The translations under genes were made by a program, and so were the position numbers. Shown here one piece after another: positions 1 to 9,213 of a stretch of 43,500 bases of DNA. The stretch's first letter is position 1. The number at the start of each line of letters is the position of its first letter. Below the pieces are notes generated by a model. It searched no databases and was not told where the DNA came from. It saw only the letters and a program-made list of their open reading frames with translations. This DNA comes from DATFYM01 sp035315065 (lineage in GTDB: Bacteria > Acidobacteriota > Terriglobia > UBA7540): assembly GCA_035315065.1 (NCBI GenBank), contig DATFYM010000040.1, positions 1-43,500 on the forward strand, written 5' to 3'.

Positions 1-1083
1 GGATTTCACCTGGTCCCACAGGCGCGTGCCGGGCAAGGGAGTCAGAAACATCGCGTTGAGATTATCTACGCCGTACTGGCTGGCGGCTGCTGCTGTGCGC
101 TTGCCGATGCCCGGCTTGTCGCTATCCAGACCGATGATAAAGGAACCCACAACCAGAATGTGGTGCCGCTGTATTCGCCGCAAGGAGGCGCGGAAGTTCC
201 GGCCCTTCATAAGGTTGAATTTCTTGCCGAGCTCCTGAAGCCCTTCCGGCGTGGGGGATTCAAAGCCGATGAAAACGCCTCTGCAGCCGGCCTTCGCAGC
301 CAACGCCAGGAGATCTTCGTCATCGCCGAAGTTGACGGTAGCTTGGGCAACCCACTCCTTGCGCAAGTTTGCCTGTGCCATGGCCCGGAACAGGTCCTTG
401 GCGCGGGCAATGTGTTCCGGGCGTGTACCGATGAGGTTATCGTCCACCACCAGGACGCGTTTCTCATGGATTAACTGGAATTCCCGCACGACATCCGGAA
501 TGGGCCGCAGCCGGTAGTGGGCCCCGTTGAACGCCGTCACGCTGCAGAAGGTGCAGTTCATGGGACAGCCGCGCGTGGTCTGAATGGCGCCCATGGCATA
601 ACCTCCGGTCAGCAGATCGTGCCGGGCGGGCGGAACCCTGTCTATTTCGGCGAACCCTCCGTTATACTGGCGCTTCAGGCACCCGTGCCGACTGTCCTCC
701 AGGACTTGCGGCCAGACGCCTTCGGCCTCCCTGGTGACGACCGAGTCCACACGCTCCATGGCCTCGTCCAGGCACATGGTTGCATGAATGCCACCCATGA
801 CCACGGGCACGCCCAAGCGCCGGAAGTGAGCGGCCACCTCATAGGCACGGTTCGCCTGCGAGGTGAAGGCGGTAATGCCCACCAGGTCCGGCCGCGGCAT
901 CGCCGAATAGTCAGGCACGCCGAGGTTCTCGTCCACGATCGTGATTTCCCACTCCGGTGGGGTCAGTCCCGCGAGAACCATAAGGCTGAGCGGCTTCCAC
1001 ACGCGGAAACGATTCCAGCGGCTCTCCTTGATTCTGACGATGCTGACCAGCGGGTTGGAGGGGTTAATCAGACACAGGCGCAT
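1..1083 (-). CDS. B12-binding radical SAM protein (3' end outside window)
   Basis: The leftward frame is open from an ATG at 1083 to the window edge, giving 361 codons without a stop. The N-terminus (MRLCLINPSNP) and a segment at about residues 66-105 (DLVGITAFTSQ, then VVMGGIHATM) resemble a cobalamin-binding Rossmann domain. At about residue 170 comes RGCPMNCTFCS, the CxxxCxxC motif that binds the [4Fe-4S] cluster of radical SAM enzymes, followed by VVDDNLIG and GCRGVFIGFES, which are typical of the radical SAM barrel. The family carries out radical methylations and rearrangements, often in lipid, hopanoid or cofactor pathways. The substrate cannot be read from the sequence. The missing C-terminus would probably hold the family's extra C-terminal domain. 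Confidence 0.9.
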   Translation of the reverse strand, partial: MRLCLINPSNPLVSIVRIKESRWNRFRVWKPLSLMVLAGLTPPEWEITIVDENLGVPDYSAMPRPDLVGITAFTSQANRAYEVAAHFRRLGVPVVMGGIHATMCLDEAMERVDSVVTREAEGVWPQVLEDSRHGCLKRQYNGGFAEIDRVPPARHDLLTGGYAMGAIQTTRGCPMNCTFCSVTAFNGAHYRLRPIPDVVREFQLIHEKRVLVVDDNLIGTRPEHIARAKDLFRAMAQANLRKEWVAQATVNFGDDEDLLALAAKAGCRGVFIGFESPTPEGLQELGKKFNLMKGRNFRASLRRIQRHHILVVGSFIIGLDSDKPGIGKRTAAAASQYGVDNLNAMFLTPLPGTRLWDQVKS

Positions 1084-1400
1084 GGCGTCCGTTCACCCAC
1101 ATGTCACCCAGCATTCCCGTTTCCAAATTTCGGGCGCTAGAAGTATACAACGCACTGCCTCGTTCTCCAACGTTTCGGTTCAGTTTTCCAACCAAGCAAG
1201 CGTAGCGCAGACTCCGTCTCGCATGTTCCCGCCGCGTTCCGTTTTGCGCCAATACTAGGCTAGTTTTAAGAATGTTGCGCCTGCGCCGTCCGTTGATTGA
1301 GAGGCACAGGTGCGATAGACCCAAGCCGGTCTCTTTCGTTCTGACTAACCCTGCTCGCCTCGGCTGCATCAAACGGCGCATGGTGCCAAGAACTGTCTCG
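1084..1400. other. Divergent intergenic region, no gene seen
   Basis: This spacer lies between the leftward radical SAM gene and the rightward propeller gene and should hold both promoters. I see no convincing -35/-10 pair, RNA gene or repeat. If the next gene starts at the alternative ATG at 1380, the spacer is correspondingly shorter. Confidence 0.4.
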
Positions 1401-2168
1401 ATGGCCAGCCGCAGGATGGCGGCGGCAGCAATTGGCGCAGCAGCACTGTCCCTGGGCTCGTACGCTATGGGGAGTGCGGTTGCCTGGTCGCCCGATCACA
1501 AGCTCTACGCGGTGGATTCCCCCGGCCAGCAAGTTGGCAAGGGACAGGAGCGCGAACGGATCGAGGTATTCACCGAGAATGGCGAAAAGACCGCGGTGGC
1601 TCATGTTTGGCTGGTGGAACCGGACGGAACCCAGCGGGTCGGTATCCGGGGCTGTGAAGATTGGGGATGGGTTGACTCGACGCGTCTATTCTGCGAGGGG
1701 TCGATTAATCCGAATGTCGGAGTCTACCTGGTGTTCGACGCGAGGAGCGGCCGCGAGTTGCGGGAATTGGGCGGAACAGGATTTGTGTGGTCTCCGGACC
1801 ACTCTCGGATCGCGGACGTCGGAGACGCCCGGGACTTGGGGACGGTTAGCGAAGAGTCGACTTCTATCGAGATTGACGGGAAAGCGGTATTTCCTTCCCA
1901 GAAAGATACCGAGGTGCATCGGTTTCGCTCCGGCCTCGTGTGGTCGCCCGATAGCCGGCAGATCGCCGTTGTCGACCAACGTCAAGGGCAGGGCTCGTTG
2001 TACCTGGTCGTGATTGGAGTCGCCGGAAGCAAATCCGAGCACAAGCTGCCGTGGCAAGAGAAAGCACAAGACTGGCCACCCGATTTGGACTACGGCGTGC
2101 GTTGGGCGGGAAACCAGATCATCGTCACGCACGGTCAGAGGACACAGACTGTCGTGGTGGGCCGCTGA
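1401..2168 (+). CDS. Secreted WD40/PD40-like beta-propeller protein, function unknown
   Basis: The product is about 255 residues. The N-terminus is a plausible signal peptide (MASRRM, then an Ala-rich hydrophobic stretch ending near SAVA). The rest has repeated WSPD motifs (AWSPDHKLYAV, FVWSPDHSRIADV, LVWSPDSRQIAVV), the blade signature of TolB/PD40-like propellers, spaced as in a partial propeller of three or four blades. An upstream ATG at 1380 in the same frame would add seven residues. I prefer 1401 because it places the signal peptide at the N-terminus, but neither start has a clear ribosome binding site. No catalytic motif is visible. It probably acts outside the cytoplasmic membrane as a binding or scaffold protein. 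Confidence 0.7.
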   Translation: MASRRMAAAAIGAAALSLGSYAMGSAVAWSPDHKLYAVDSPGQQVGKGQERERIEVFTENGEKTAVAHVWLVEPDGTQRVGIRGCEDWGWVDSTRLFCEGSINPNVGVYLVFDARSGRELRELGGTGFVWSPDHSRIADVGDARDLGTVSEESTSIEIDGKAVFPSQKDTEVHRFRSGLVWSPDSRQIAVVDQRQGQGSLYLVVIGVAGSKSEHKLPWQEKAQDWPPDLDYGVRWAGNQIIVTHGQRTQTVVVGR

Positions 2169-2283
2169 CCCCGGGGTTTAGATCTGCGTCCTGGCTCCCT
2201 TATTTTAACGCCTATTGCCCCCGGCCCGGGCGCCCACCGCTACCCGACGGCGCACGTGGTACACTAAACGGCCTGAGCTTGCC

Positions 2284-3252
2284 ATGACCAACGATCTTAC
2301 CCGACGCCAGTTCCTCTCTGCCGGAGCCGCAGCCGGCGTCGCGGCTTTGCCGGGCTCGATCATGCTCGCTGGCGCGGCTGAGCCCGCCGAAATGCCCCAG
2401 CGCAAGTTCTACGCGATTCTGAGTCTCGGACGCCTCGGATTCCACGCCGCTTTTCCCGAGTCACTGGAACTCACCGTCAAGCACGGTTTCGAGGGCCTGG
2501 ACCCTGATCCAGACTACTTCGCTTCGCTGGGCGACGACGGGCTCAAGCGTCTCCTCAACGATTTGCAGGCCAAGAGTCTCAGGTTCGGCGCTGCCGGCCT
2601 GCCAGTGGAGTTCCGCCAGGATGAAGCGACGTTCAACGACGGACTGAGAAAGCTCCCGGCCGCCGCCGACCTGCTGCAACGAGCCGGCATCGGGCGCGTC
2701 AGCACGTGGGTTCTCCCCTGCAGTAACGACCTCACCTACCTCCAGAACTTCCGCCAGCACGCCTACCGCTTGCGCCAGTGTGCGCAGATTCTCGGCGACC
2801 ACGGCCAGAAGCTCGGCTTGGAGTATGTGGCGCCGCGCACCCTCTGGCGAAGCCAGCGACATCCCTTCGTCCACACCATGAGCGAGATGAAAGAGCTGAT
2901 AATCGCCATCGGTACCAACAACCTTGGCATTCAGCTCGATAGCTGGCACTGGTTCAACGCGGAAGAAACGGACAAGGACGTGTTGACGCTGCGCGGCTCG
3001 GACGTGCTGACCGTCGACCTGAACGACGCGCCCACCGGCCTCTCTCTCGATCGGTACCAGGACGACCACCGTGAGCTGCCTGCTGCCACCGGCGTCATTC
3101 CCGCGAAGGACTTCCTGGGCTCGCTGGTGCGGATCGGCTATGACGGCCCCATCCAGGCCGAGCCCTTCAACGCCGTGCTGCGTGCCATGCCACTCGATCA
3201 GGCTTGCGCGGCCGCCGCCGCCGCCGTGAGGAGGGCTCTCAGTTTGGTGTGA
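2284..3252 (+). CDS. Tat-exported sugar phosphate isomerase/epimerase-like TIM-barrel protein
   Basis: The 322-residue product begins with a twin-arginine signal (TRRQFLSAGAAAG, then a hydrophobic stretch to about residue 30), so it should be folded before export. The rest matches the xylose isomerase-like / AP endonuclease 2 TIM barrel. Likely metal ligands are the Glu in LGLEYVAPR, the Asp in IQLDSWHW, the VDLNDAP segment and the Glu in IQAEPF. The start at 2284 is chosen because it puts the Tat motif at the N-terminus; the frame stays open further upstream. It lies ahead of an exported Gfo/Idh oxidoreductase on the same strand, a pairing that suggests carbohydrate modification outside the cytoplasm. 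The sugar is unknown. Confidence 0.85.
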   Translation: MTNDLTRRQFLSAGAAAGVAALPGSIMLAGAAEPAEMPQRKFYAILSLGRLGFHAAFPESLELTVKHGFEGLDPDPDYFASLGDDGLKRLLNDLQAKSLRFGAAGLPVEFRQDEATFNDGLRKLPAAADLLQRAGIGRVSTWVLPCSNDLTYLQNFRQHAYRLRQCAQILGDHGQKLGLEYVAPRTLWRSQRHPFVHTMSEMKELIIAIGTNNLGIQLDSWHWFNAEETDKDVLTLRGSDVLTVDLNDAPTGLSLDRYQDDHRELPAATGVIPAKDFLGSLVRIGYDGPIQAEPFNAVLRAMPLDQACAAAAAAVRRALSLV

Positions 3253-3322
3253 CCTACTGTGCTGTGACATCCAAATTCCTGACAAGGCGAAGAATTGATC
3301 CCGCCTGGCGGGACAGATTGAC

Positions 3323-3416
3323 GATTGACGATTGGAAGAGGGGCTCACCGACGATTGTGGATGGCCTATTGAAAGCGCCGTGCGGCTTCCCTATTCGCCT
3401 CTTCCAATCGTCAATC
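3323..3416. repeat. Word-repeat palindrome, GATTGAC family
   Basis: The left arm at 3323-3341 and the right arm at 3398-3416 are perfect 19-base reverse complements separated by 56 bases. Outside the arms the word continues on both sides (3316-3322 and 3417-3430: GATTGAC / GCAATCGTCAATT). It fills the spacer between two rightward genes. A transcript could form a long hairpin, but no T-tract follows, so it is not a standard intrinsic terminator. Confidence 0.9.
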
Positions 3417-3518
3417 CGCAATCGTCAATTCTCTCTTGGTCTGTCGCAGCGAATTCCAGATTAGGTGGTGGTGGCTCGTAGTAGAATGGCCGGTGCTTCT
3501 GACGGGAGGTTCGAGACC

Positions 3519-4622
3519 ATGCTCAAAAAGCTTCTTTCGTTCTTGGCGTCGCTCCTGATGGTGAGCGGAAGGGCGTACCCGCAGGCGGCGAGAACCCGCC
3601 TGGCCATCGTCGGCCTCGACCACGATCACGTCTGGGGGATTCTGCAGGACATCGCCAAGGAGCCGCTGGCGGACCTGGTGGCCATCGCCGACCCGCACCC
3701 GGAGTTGGTGGAAAAAGCGCGAAAGCAGGTTCCCTCGACGGTGAAATTCTACAGCGACTACGTGCAGATGCTCGACGAAGCCAAGCCGGAAGGCGTCATC
3801 GTCACCACCGAAAACGACCGGCATCTGGAGATCCTGCGCGAGTGCGCCAGGCGGCATATCCATTACTCCACGGAAAAGCCCCTGGCTTCCACCACGGCCG
3901 ACGCCAAGGAGATGGAGCGGCTGGCGCGAGAGGCAAATATCAAATTAATGGTCAACTACTGGAACGCCTGGGTGGCGCCCACCCACGAACTCTATCACCG
4001 CGCCGTCATGTCGCACGAACTGGGTCCGATCCAGAAGATCATCGTGCAGCAGGGGCATCAGGGGCCGAAGGAAATCGGCGTTTCCAAATACTTCGGCGAC
4101 TGGCTCTACGATCCGGTGAAGAACGGCGGCGGCGCGCTGCTCGACTTCGGCTGCTACGGCGCCGAATGGGCAATGTGGCTCAAGGGGCGGCCCGCTCGCG
4201 TCTTTGCTTTCGCGCAGAAGCTGAAGACCGAGCAGAACAATCAGGTGGATGACGACGCCACCATCGTCCTCGAGTATCCCGACGCGGTGGCCGTTCTCCA
4301 AGCCTCGTGGGATTGGCCTTATAGCAAGGGTCAAGTAGAAGTGTTCGGCCCCCAGGGAAGCATGCTGGCCACCAACGATGCGCTGCTCTATCGTCCGGCG
4401 AAGTCGCGGGAGACCGTGGAGGGCCTCAACGGCCGGCCCGTCTCTCTGGCCTCGCCGGCGCACGAAACGAGCAGCCCCATAGCGTACTTCGTCGATTGCA
4501 TCCGTCACGACAAGCCGATCGAGAACCCGCTGGCCGCGGCTTTGAACGTGGGCGTGGTGGAAATCCTGGACGCCGCGAAGGAATCGATCCGAACCGGCCG
4601 GGCGGTGGAGCTGGGGAATTGA
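3519..4622 (+). CDS. Exported Gfo/Idh/MocA-family oxidoreductase
   Basis: The product is 367 residues. It starts with a Sec-like signal peptide (MLKKLLSFLASLLMVSG, then a possible cleavage near AYPQA), followed by the Rossmann strand LAIVGLDHDHVWGIL. The usual GxGxxG loop is replaced by GLDHDHVW. Family marks are EKPLA (about residue 129, with the active-site lysine), NGGGALLDFGCYGAEW, and a C-terminal alpha/beta domain. The ATG at 3519 follows GGGAGG at good spacing, which favours it over an in-frame start further up. Members are NAD(P)-dependent sugar or inositol dehydrogenases. It probably works with the upstream Tat-exported TIM-barrel protein. The TGA stop lies inside the GAATCATTG repeat. 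Confidence 0.85.
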   Translation: MLKKLLSFLASLLMVSGRAYPQAARTRLAIVGLDHDHVWGILQDIAKEPLADLVAIADPHPELVEKARKQVPSTVKFYSDYVQMLDEAKPEGVIVTTENDRHLEILRECARRHIHYSTEKPLASTTADAKEMERLAREANIKLMVNYWNAWVAPTHELYHRAVMSHELGPIQKIIVQQGHQGPKEIGVSKYFGDWLYDPVKNGGGALLDFGCYGAEWAMWLKGRPARVFAFAQKLKTEQNNQVDDDATIVLEYPDAVAVLQASWDWPYSKGQVEVFGPQGSMLATNDALLYRPAKSRETVEGLNGRPVSLASPAHETSSPIAYFVDCIRHDKPIENPLAAALNVGVVEILDAAKESIRTGRAVELGN

Positions 4623-4658
4623 ATCATTGGGTCATCGAATCATTGAGCCATTGAAGAG
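4614..4658. repeat. Direct word repeats, GAATCATTG family
   Basis: Variants of (G)AATCATTGGGTCATC and GAATCATTGAGCCATTGAA follow one another. The first unit overlaps the stop codon of the Gfo/Idh gene (GGGAATTGAATCATTGG). No inverted partner is visible nearby. Confidence 0.7.
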
Positions 4659-4717
4659 GGAGCAGGCCAGGCATTGAAAGTTCTCAGAACGTGTGAAGAA
4701 ATTGGAAAGACAGAAAC

Positions 4718-4803
4718 GTTTCTCGCAAAGGCGCAAAGTTAGCAAAGCACGCAAAGGATTTCTTCCTTGCGACTCTGCGGGCCTTTGCGCCTTTGCGAGA
4801 AAC
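4718..4803. repeat. Perfect 21-bp palindrome, CGCAAAGGCGCAAAG family
   Basis: The arms at 4718-4738 (GTTTCTCGCAAAGGCGCAA and on) and 4783-4803 are perfect reverse complements of 21 bases with 44 bases between. The inner part adds further copies of the word (GCAAAGCACGCAAAGG). It sits between the ends of two convergent genes and may serve as a two-way terminator. Similar sequences occur between genes in many unrelated bacterial genomes. Confidence 0.9.
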
Positions 4804-4806
4804 CTC

Positions 4807-5526
4807 TTATTTTTTCACACCTTCTGAGGACTGAGAACTGATGACTGAGAACTGGCCGGCTGAGTGCACTTCCTCGGACGGGTGGCGGCGAAGCAACCCG
4901 GAGGCGAACGCTCCCGTCATCGATCCGGCTACCACCGTGTAACCCACCCAGCCCACCAATTGGGGGAACACCACCGCGAGGAAAAACTTTGGCCAGAAGC
5001 TCATCTCGGGAAGGAAGGGTGGGGAGGCATTGTAGTGGGTAGCCCAGTTGTAGCGCATGGCCAGGAACGCCACCACCACCACCGGAATACGCGCGGCGTA
5101 TCCATACGCCAGAAGCACCTTGATGAGCTCCGGCCACACCGCGTACTGAATGGCAGCGCCCAATGCCAGGCCGAGGACGGGCACGGCCAACCGGGTTAAA
5201 GGCGTCATTCCTGGCGCGCGGCTGGCCAGTAAACCGGCAAGGCTCACTGCCAAGCCCAGCACGGCATAGCCTACCCACTTCCCCATGCTGTGCGGGCTGA
5301 TGATCTCAAAACGAACCCGAAAGGCAAAGTACGGGCCGAGAATCAGGGGGAGCCACACAATCCCGACCAAGGCTCCGGCGCCGCCCGCCGCCGAGTTGAA
5401 CCATGGCATGGGCCACCGCTTCAGGTCACCTACGAGCCGCAGGAGGGTAAGTGCGAGGGTAATGATAGCAGGCCACAGGATTAGCCGACCGGTAGTCAGG
5501 CGAGGGCCGCGCTTCGCGTCTGCCAT
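4807..5526 (-). CDS. Polytopic membrane protein, function unknown
   Basis: The product is 239 residues with about six hydrophobic segments: LILWPAIITLALTLL, ALVGIVWLPLILG, VGYAVLGLAVSLAGLL, LAVPVLGLALGAAI, IPVVVVAFLAM and FFLAVVFPQLVGWVG. The ATG at 5526 has GAGAGGAGG just upstream. I do not recognise the family. The last 20 or so residues (QFSVISSQSSEGVKK at the end) are encoded by the GACTGAGAACTG intergenic repeat, so the original C-terminus probably ended near the LLRRHPSEEV segment and has been extended or replaced by repeat sequence. Confidence 0.75.
   Translation of the reverse strand: MADAKRGPRLTTGRLILWPAIITLALTLLRLVGDLKRWPMPWFNSAAGGAGALVGIVWLPLILGPYFAFRVRFEIISPHSMGKWVGYAVLGLAVSLAGLLASRAPGMTPLTRLAVPVLGLALGAAIQYAVWPELIKVLLAYGYAARIPVVVVAFLAMRYNWATHYNASPPFLPEMSFWPKFFLAVVFPQLVGWVGYTVVAGSMTGAFASGLLRRHPSEEVHSAGQFSVISSQSSEGVKK
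4823..4858. repeat. Direct word repeats, GACTGAGAACTG family, inside a gene's 3' end
   Basis: CTGAGGACTGAGAACTG is followed by ATGACTGAGAACTGG, two full copies and a partial copy of the word. The repeat lies wholly within the last codons of the leftward membrane protein gene and is translated as FSVISSQSSE. Confidence 0.85.
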
Positions 5527-6001
5527 GGGACCTCCTCTCGATGCCGAACTGTTCCTCTCGAAGTTGCAGGGCTAGTCATCCCTTCGGTGAGACAAGAGGT
5601 CCACCTTCGGACAGATGCATCCCAAAGGCTCGCGTTGCCATGCGCGACACCGGTTCCCATCCTGGGCACGCTGTGAAGCGGCCGCGCCCTTATCGTGCCT
5701 CGACCAACTCCTATCGCAACTGTTCGCATTGTACCTGAACGATTACCGGGGTCAAGTATCATCACAATCAATACGATCAGAATGATTGTCATTCAACTGA
5801 CAGAAGAACGATGCGGTGACGCGGGCTCAAGGGGGGAGGAGACGAGGGCGAGTCCTCTTCCATGGTCCTCTCCACCGTCTCGGCGCCATTTCCTTGACTT
5901 CGCGCCGCTCGCAACCTATGATTAACGTAATCCCCGGAGTCGGGCGTGTGGAAGGGGCGCACCCGCGACGGGGTATCGGTGTGCAGTGTCGGAACGACAT
6001 T
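5527..6001. other. Divergent intergenic region upstream of ffh
   Basis: This 475-bp spacer separates the leftward membrane protein from ffh. It holds the ffh promoter described separately and a small palindrome, AATGATTGTCATT at 5781-5793, that could be an operator. The reading frame of ffh stays open through 5816-6001, but that extension does not resemble Ffh. I searched for an SRP RNA gene by eye and saw none. Confidence 0.5.
5894..5922 (+). promoter_or_regulatory. Sigma-70-type promoter for ffh
   Basis: TTGACT at 5894-5899 and TATGAT at 5917-5922 are separated by 17 bases, five of six matches to each consensus hexamer with ideal spacing. Transcription would start near 5929 and leave a leader of about 70 bases before the ffh ATG. 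Confidence 0.75.
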
Positions 6002-7348
<1,347 letters not shown>

Positions 7349-7351
7349 AAA

Positions 7352-7390
7352 GGCAGTCGGCAGTAGGCGGAAGGCAGTAGGCAGTAAACA
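7352..7390. repeat. Direct word repeats, GGCAGTAGGCAGT family
   Basis: Copies of GGCAGTCGGCAGTAGG and AAGGCAGTAGGCAGTAA begin three bases after the ffh stop codon. The same word recurs at about 31438-31460 upstream of the permease remnant. Confidence 0.8.
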
Positions 7391-7572
7391 AACGGGCGGC
7401 AAGCTGACGGCTGAGAGCTGAGAGCTTTTTTGAAAAACGAAGCCACCGATTTGCTTGATAACAAAGGATCGGGACTTGGAGAAATCAGGAACGAACCCAC
7501 CGCTGGGGGGAGAGAGGAGTTGAAGGTCGAATGTTGAATGTTGAAGAGTCCAAGACCCCAGGGCCTACCCTA

Positions 7573-8778
7573 GTGTAGTGTCCAAGAAATAGCTGGACAA
7601 ATGGACGGATTCCAGTTTAGGCTCAGGCATGCCTCGAATGATTGCTGCTCTGTGCTTGGAAGCTGGTGATCGGCAAAAGATTGAGCAATGGTTGGCGGCC
7701 CATGGGACGCCCCAGCAAGTGGCGTTGCGCGGGCGGATCGTGCTGGCGGCAGCGGCGGGCCAGTCCGACAGTGCCATCGCCGCGCAATTGCAGATCAATC
7801 GCAAGACCGTGATCTTGTGGCGGCATCGCTTTGCCGAAGAGGGCCTGGAGAGCCTGTGGGAGATCGCGCCGGGTCGCGGGCGCAAACCCACGTACGGAGC
7901 GGACAAAATCAAAGCGCTGGTGGATGCGACCTTGCAAACCAAGCCCAAAGGGATGACGCAGTGGAGTTGCCGGCTCATGGCCAAGAACCAAGGGGTGAGC
8001 AAATCGACGGTGAGCAACATATGGCGCAGCCATAATGTCAAGCCGCACCGGGTGAAGACGTTTAAGCTCTCCCGCGACCCCCAGTTTCTGGAGAAGCTGA
8101 CGGATGTGGTGGGCCTCTATCTCAATCCTCCCCAGCAGGCCATGGTGCTCTGCGTGGATGAGAAGAGTCAGATCCAAGCCCTGGACCGCACCCAGCCCGG
8201 TCTGCCTTTGAAGAAGGGCCGTTGTGGGACGATGACCCACGACTACAAGCGTCACGGCACCACCACCCTGTTTGCCGCCCTGGAGGTTTTGCAGGGCCGG
8301 GTCATCGGCCAGTGCTGCGCCCGGCATCGACATCAGGAGTGGTTGAAGTTTCTGCGGCGCTTGGACGAGGAATTTCCCGGCTCGGTGCCGTTGCACTTGG
8401 TGATGGACAACTACGGCACGCATAAACATCCGACGGTTCGAGCTTGGCTGCAACGGCATCCCCGCTTCATCTGTCACTTTGTACCCACCAGTTCGAGTTG
8501 GCTCAATCTGGTGGAACGCTGGTTTGGAGAATTGACGAGCAAAAGGGTGCGTCGCGGTGTTTTTTTCAGCGTGGAGGAGTTGCAGAAGGCCATCATGGAG
8601 TTCCTGGAGGCGTGGAACGACGATCCCCAGCCCTTTGTTTGGACTGCCACCGTGGACTCGATCGTGGAAAAGCTCTCCCGCTGCCGTCAGACCTTGGAAC
8701 AGATTCAACCCGGCTGCACCCAACCGCACAGCCGAAAAAGGACGAATCATTTGTCCAGCTAATTCCTGGACACTACAC
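7573..8778 (+). mobile_element. Complete IS630-family insertion sequence, 1206 bp
   Basis: The ends are inverted repeats starting GTGTAGTGTCCA at both termini. They match over 31 bases with two mismatches (left-end positions 13 and 17). TA flanks each end (7571-7572 and 8779-8780), as expected for IS630. The neighbouring 211-bp copy carries the uninterrupted site (CCTACCCTAGCTCTTTCG near 8986-9003), which confirms the boundaries and the TA duplication within the window. A CTAG duplication with shorter ends is formally equivalent. One intact transposase gene fills the element, so it may still be mobile or have moved recently. Confidence 0.95.
7629..8762 (+). CDS. IS630-family transposase
   Basis: The product is 377 residues. 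The N-terminal part has helix-turn-helix features (SDSAIAAQLQINRKTVILWRHRF, about 46-68, read in pieces) and a second winged helix before residue 140. The catalytic DDE triad is D177 (LCVDEKSQIQ), D260 (LVMDNYGTHK) and E296 (WLNLVERWF), with 35 residues between the last two, fitting the IS630/Tc1-mariner group. The gene is uninterrupted and lies 56 bp inside the left end of the element. It catalyses cut-and-paste movement into TA sites. Confidence 0.96.
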   Translation: MPRMIAALCLEAGDRQKIEQWLAAHGTPQQVALRGRIVLAAAAGQSDSAIAAQLQINRKTVILWRHRFAEEGLESLWEIAPGRGRKPTYGADKIKALVDATLQTKPKGMTQWSCRLMAKNQGVSKSTVSNIWRSHNVKPHRVKTFKLSRDPQFLEKLTDVVGLYLNPPQQAMVLCVDEKSQIQALDRTQPGLPLKKGRCGTMTHDYKRHGTTTLFAALEVLQGRVIGQCCARHRHQEWLKFLRRLDEEFPGSVPLHLVMDNYGTHKHPTVRAWLQRHPRFICHFVPTSSSWLNLVERWFGELTSKRVRRGVFFSVEELQKAIMEFLEAWNDDPQPFVWTATVDSIVEKLSRCRQTLEQIQPGCTQPHSRKRTNHLSS

Positions 8779-8821
8779 TAGCTCTTTCGACCTTGAACCT
8801 TCAACTGTTCGACTTCTTATG

Positions 8822-9032
8822 GCTGACGGCTGAAAGCTGAGAGCTTTTTTGAAAAACGAAGCCACCGATTTGCTTGATAACAAAGGATCGGCCCTTGGCA
8901 GAATCAGGAACGAAGCCACCGCTGGGGGGAGAGAGGAGTTGAAGGTCGAATGTTGAATGTTGAAGAGTCCAAGACCCCAGGGCCTACCCTAGCTCTTTCG
9001 ACCTTGAACCTTCAACTGTTCGACTTCTGATG
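8822..9032. repeat. 211-bp tandem unit, copy 2 (uninterrupted)
   Basis: This is the second copy, directly adjacent to the end of copy 1. It carries the empty target site of the IS630 element. It is followed by a partial third start of the unit (GCTGACCGCTGAAAGCTG at 9033-9050 and another GGCTGACGGCTGAAAGC word at about 9061). Differences from copy 1 cluster just after GGATCGG. Confidence 0.9.
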
Positions 9033-9131
9033 GCTGACCGCTGAAAGCTGAGAGCTCGTAGGCTGACGGCTGAAAGCTTCCAGTTAGTAGAAAGGGAACA
9101 TCATTTGTCATCATGTGATATTATTTATTCT

Positions 9132-9161
9132 TGTATAAAGACACGTTACAGCACGTTACAG
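9132..9161 (+). promoter_or_regulatory. Candidate promoter and 10-bp direct repeats upstream of rpsP
   Basis: In the only AT-rich stretch between the IS region and rpsP, TATAAA (9134-9139) could be a -10 element; no good -35 lies at the right distance. Directly after it the decamer CACGTTACAG occurs twice in tandem (9142-9151 and 9152-9161), one helical turn apart, like a repressor or activator site. It would drive rpsP onward, which would be useful now that the IS separates rpsP from ffh. Confidence 0.4.
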
Positions 9162-9213
9162 TTAGCTTTGGCCAGGATTTGATGATATTTGCGAAAATCA
9201 TTTTCTCCAGGAC

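Larger units (their letters stand above)
7403..8821. repeat. 211-bp tandem unit, copy 1, interrupted by the IS630 element
   Basis: Without the insertion element and the target duplication, this copy is 7403-7572 joined to 8781-8821, exactly 211 bp, the same length as the intact copy that follows directly. Each unit begins with GCTGACGGCTGA words and continues through AGAGCTTTTTTGAAAAACG, an ACGAAGCCACCG motif and TTGAAGGTCGAATGTTGA words. It ends with the inverse word CTTTCGACCTTGAACC. The two copies differ at a handful of bases. No open frame or recognised RNA is visible. Confidence 0.9.

Noticed and set aside
517..1140. Long rightward open frame opposite the radical SAM gene
   Set aside because: Its product has no recognisable motif, while the opposite strand encodes a clear B12-binding and radical SAM protein over the same bases.
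5816..6001. 62-codon N-terminal extension of Ffh
   Set aside because: It does not resemble Ffh, it contains the likely promoter, and the ATG at 6002 matches the family start.
5527..6001. SRP RNA or another RNA gene upstream of ffh
   Set aside because: I did not find the conserved SRP RNA tetraloop and asymmetric-bulge sequence, and no other RNA fold stands out.
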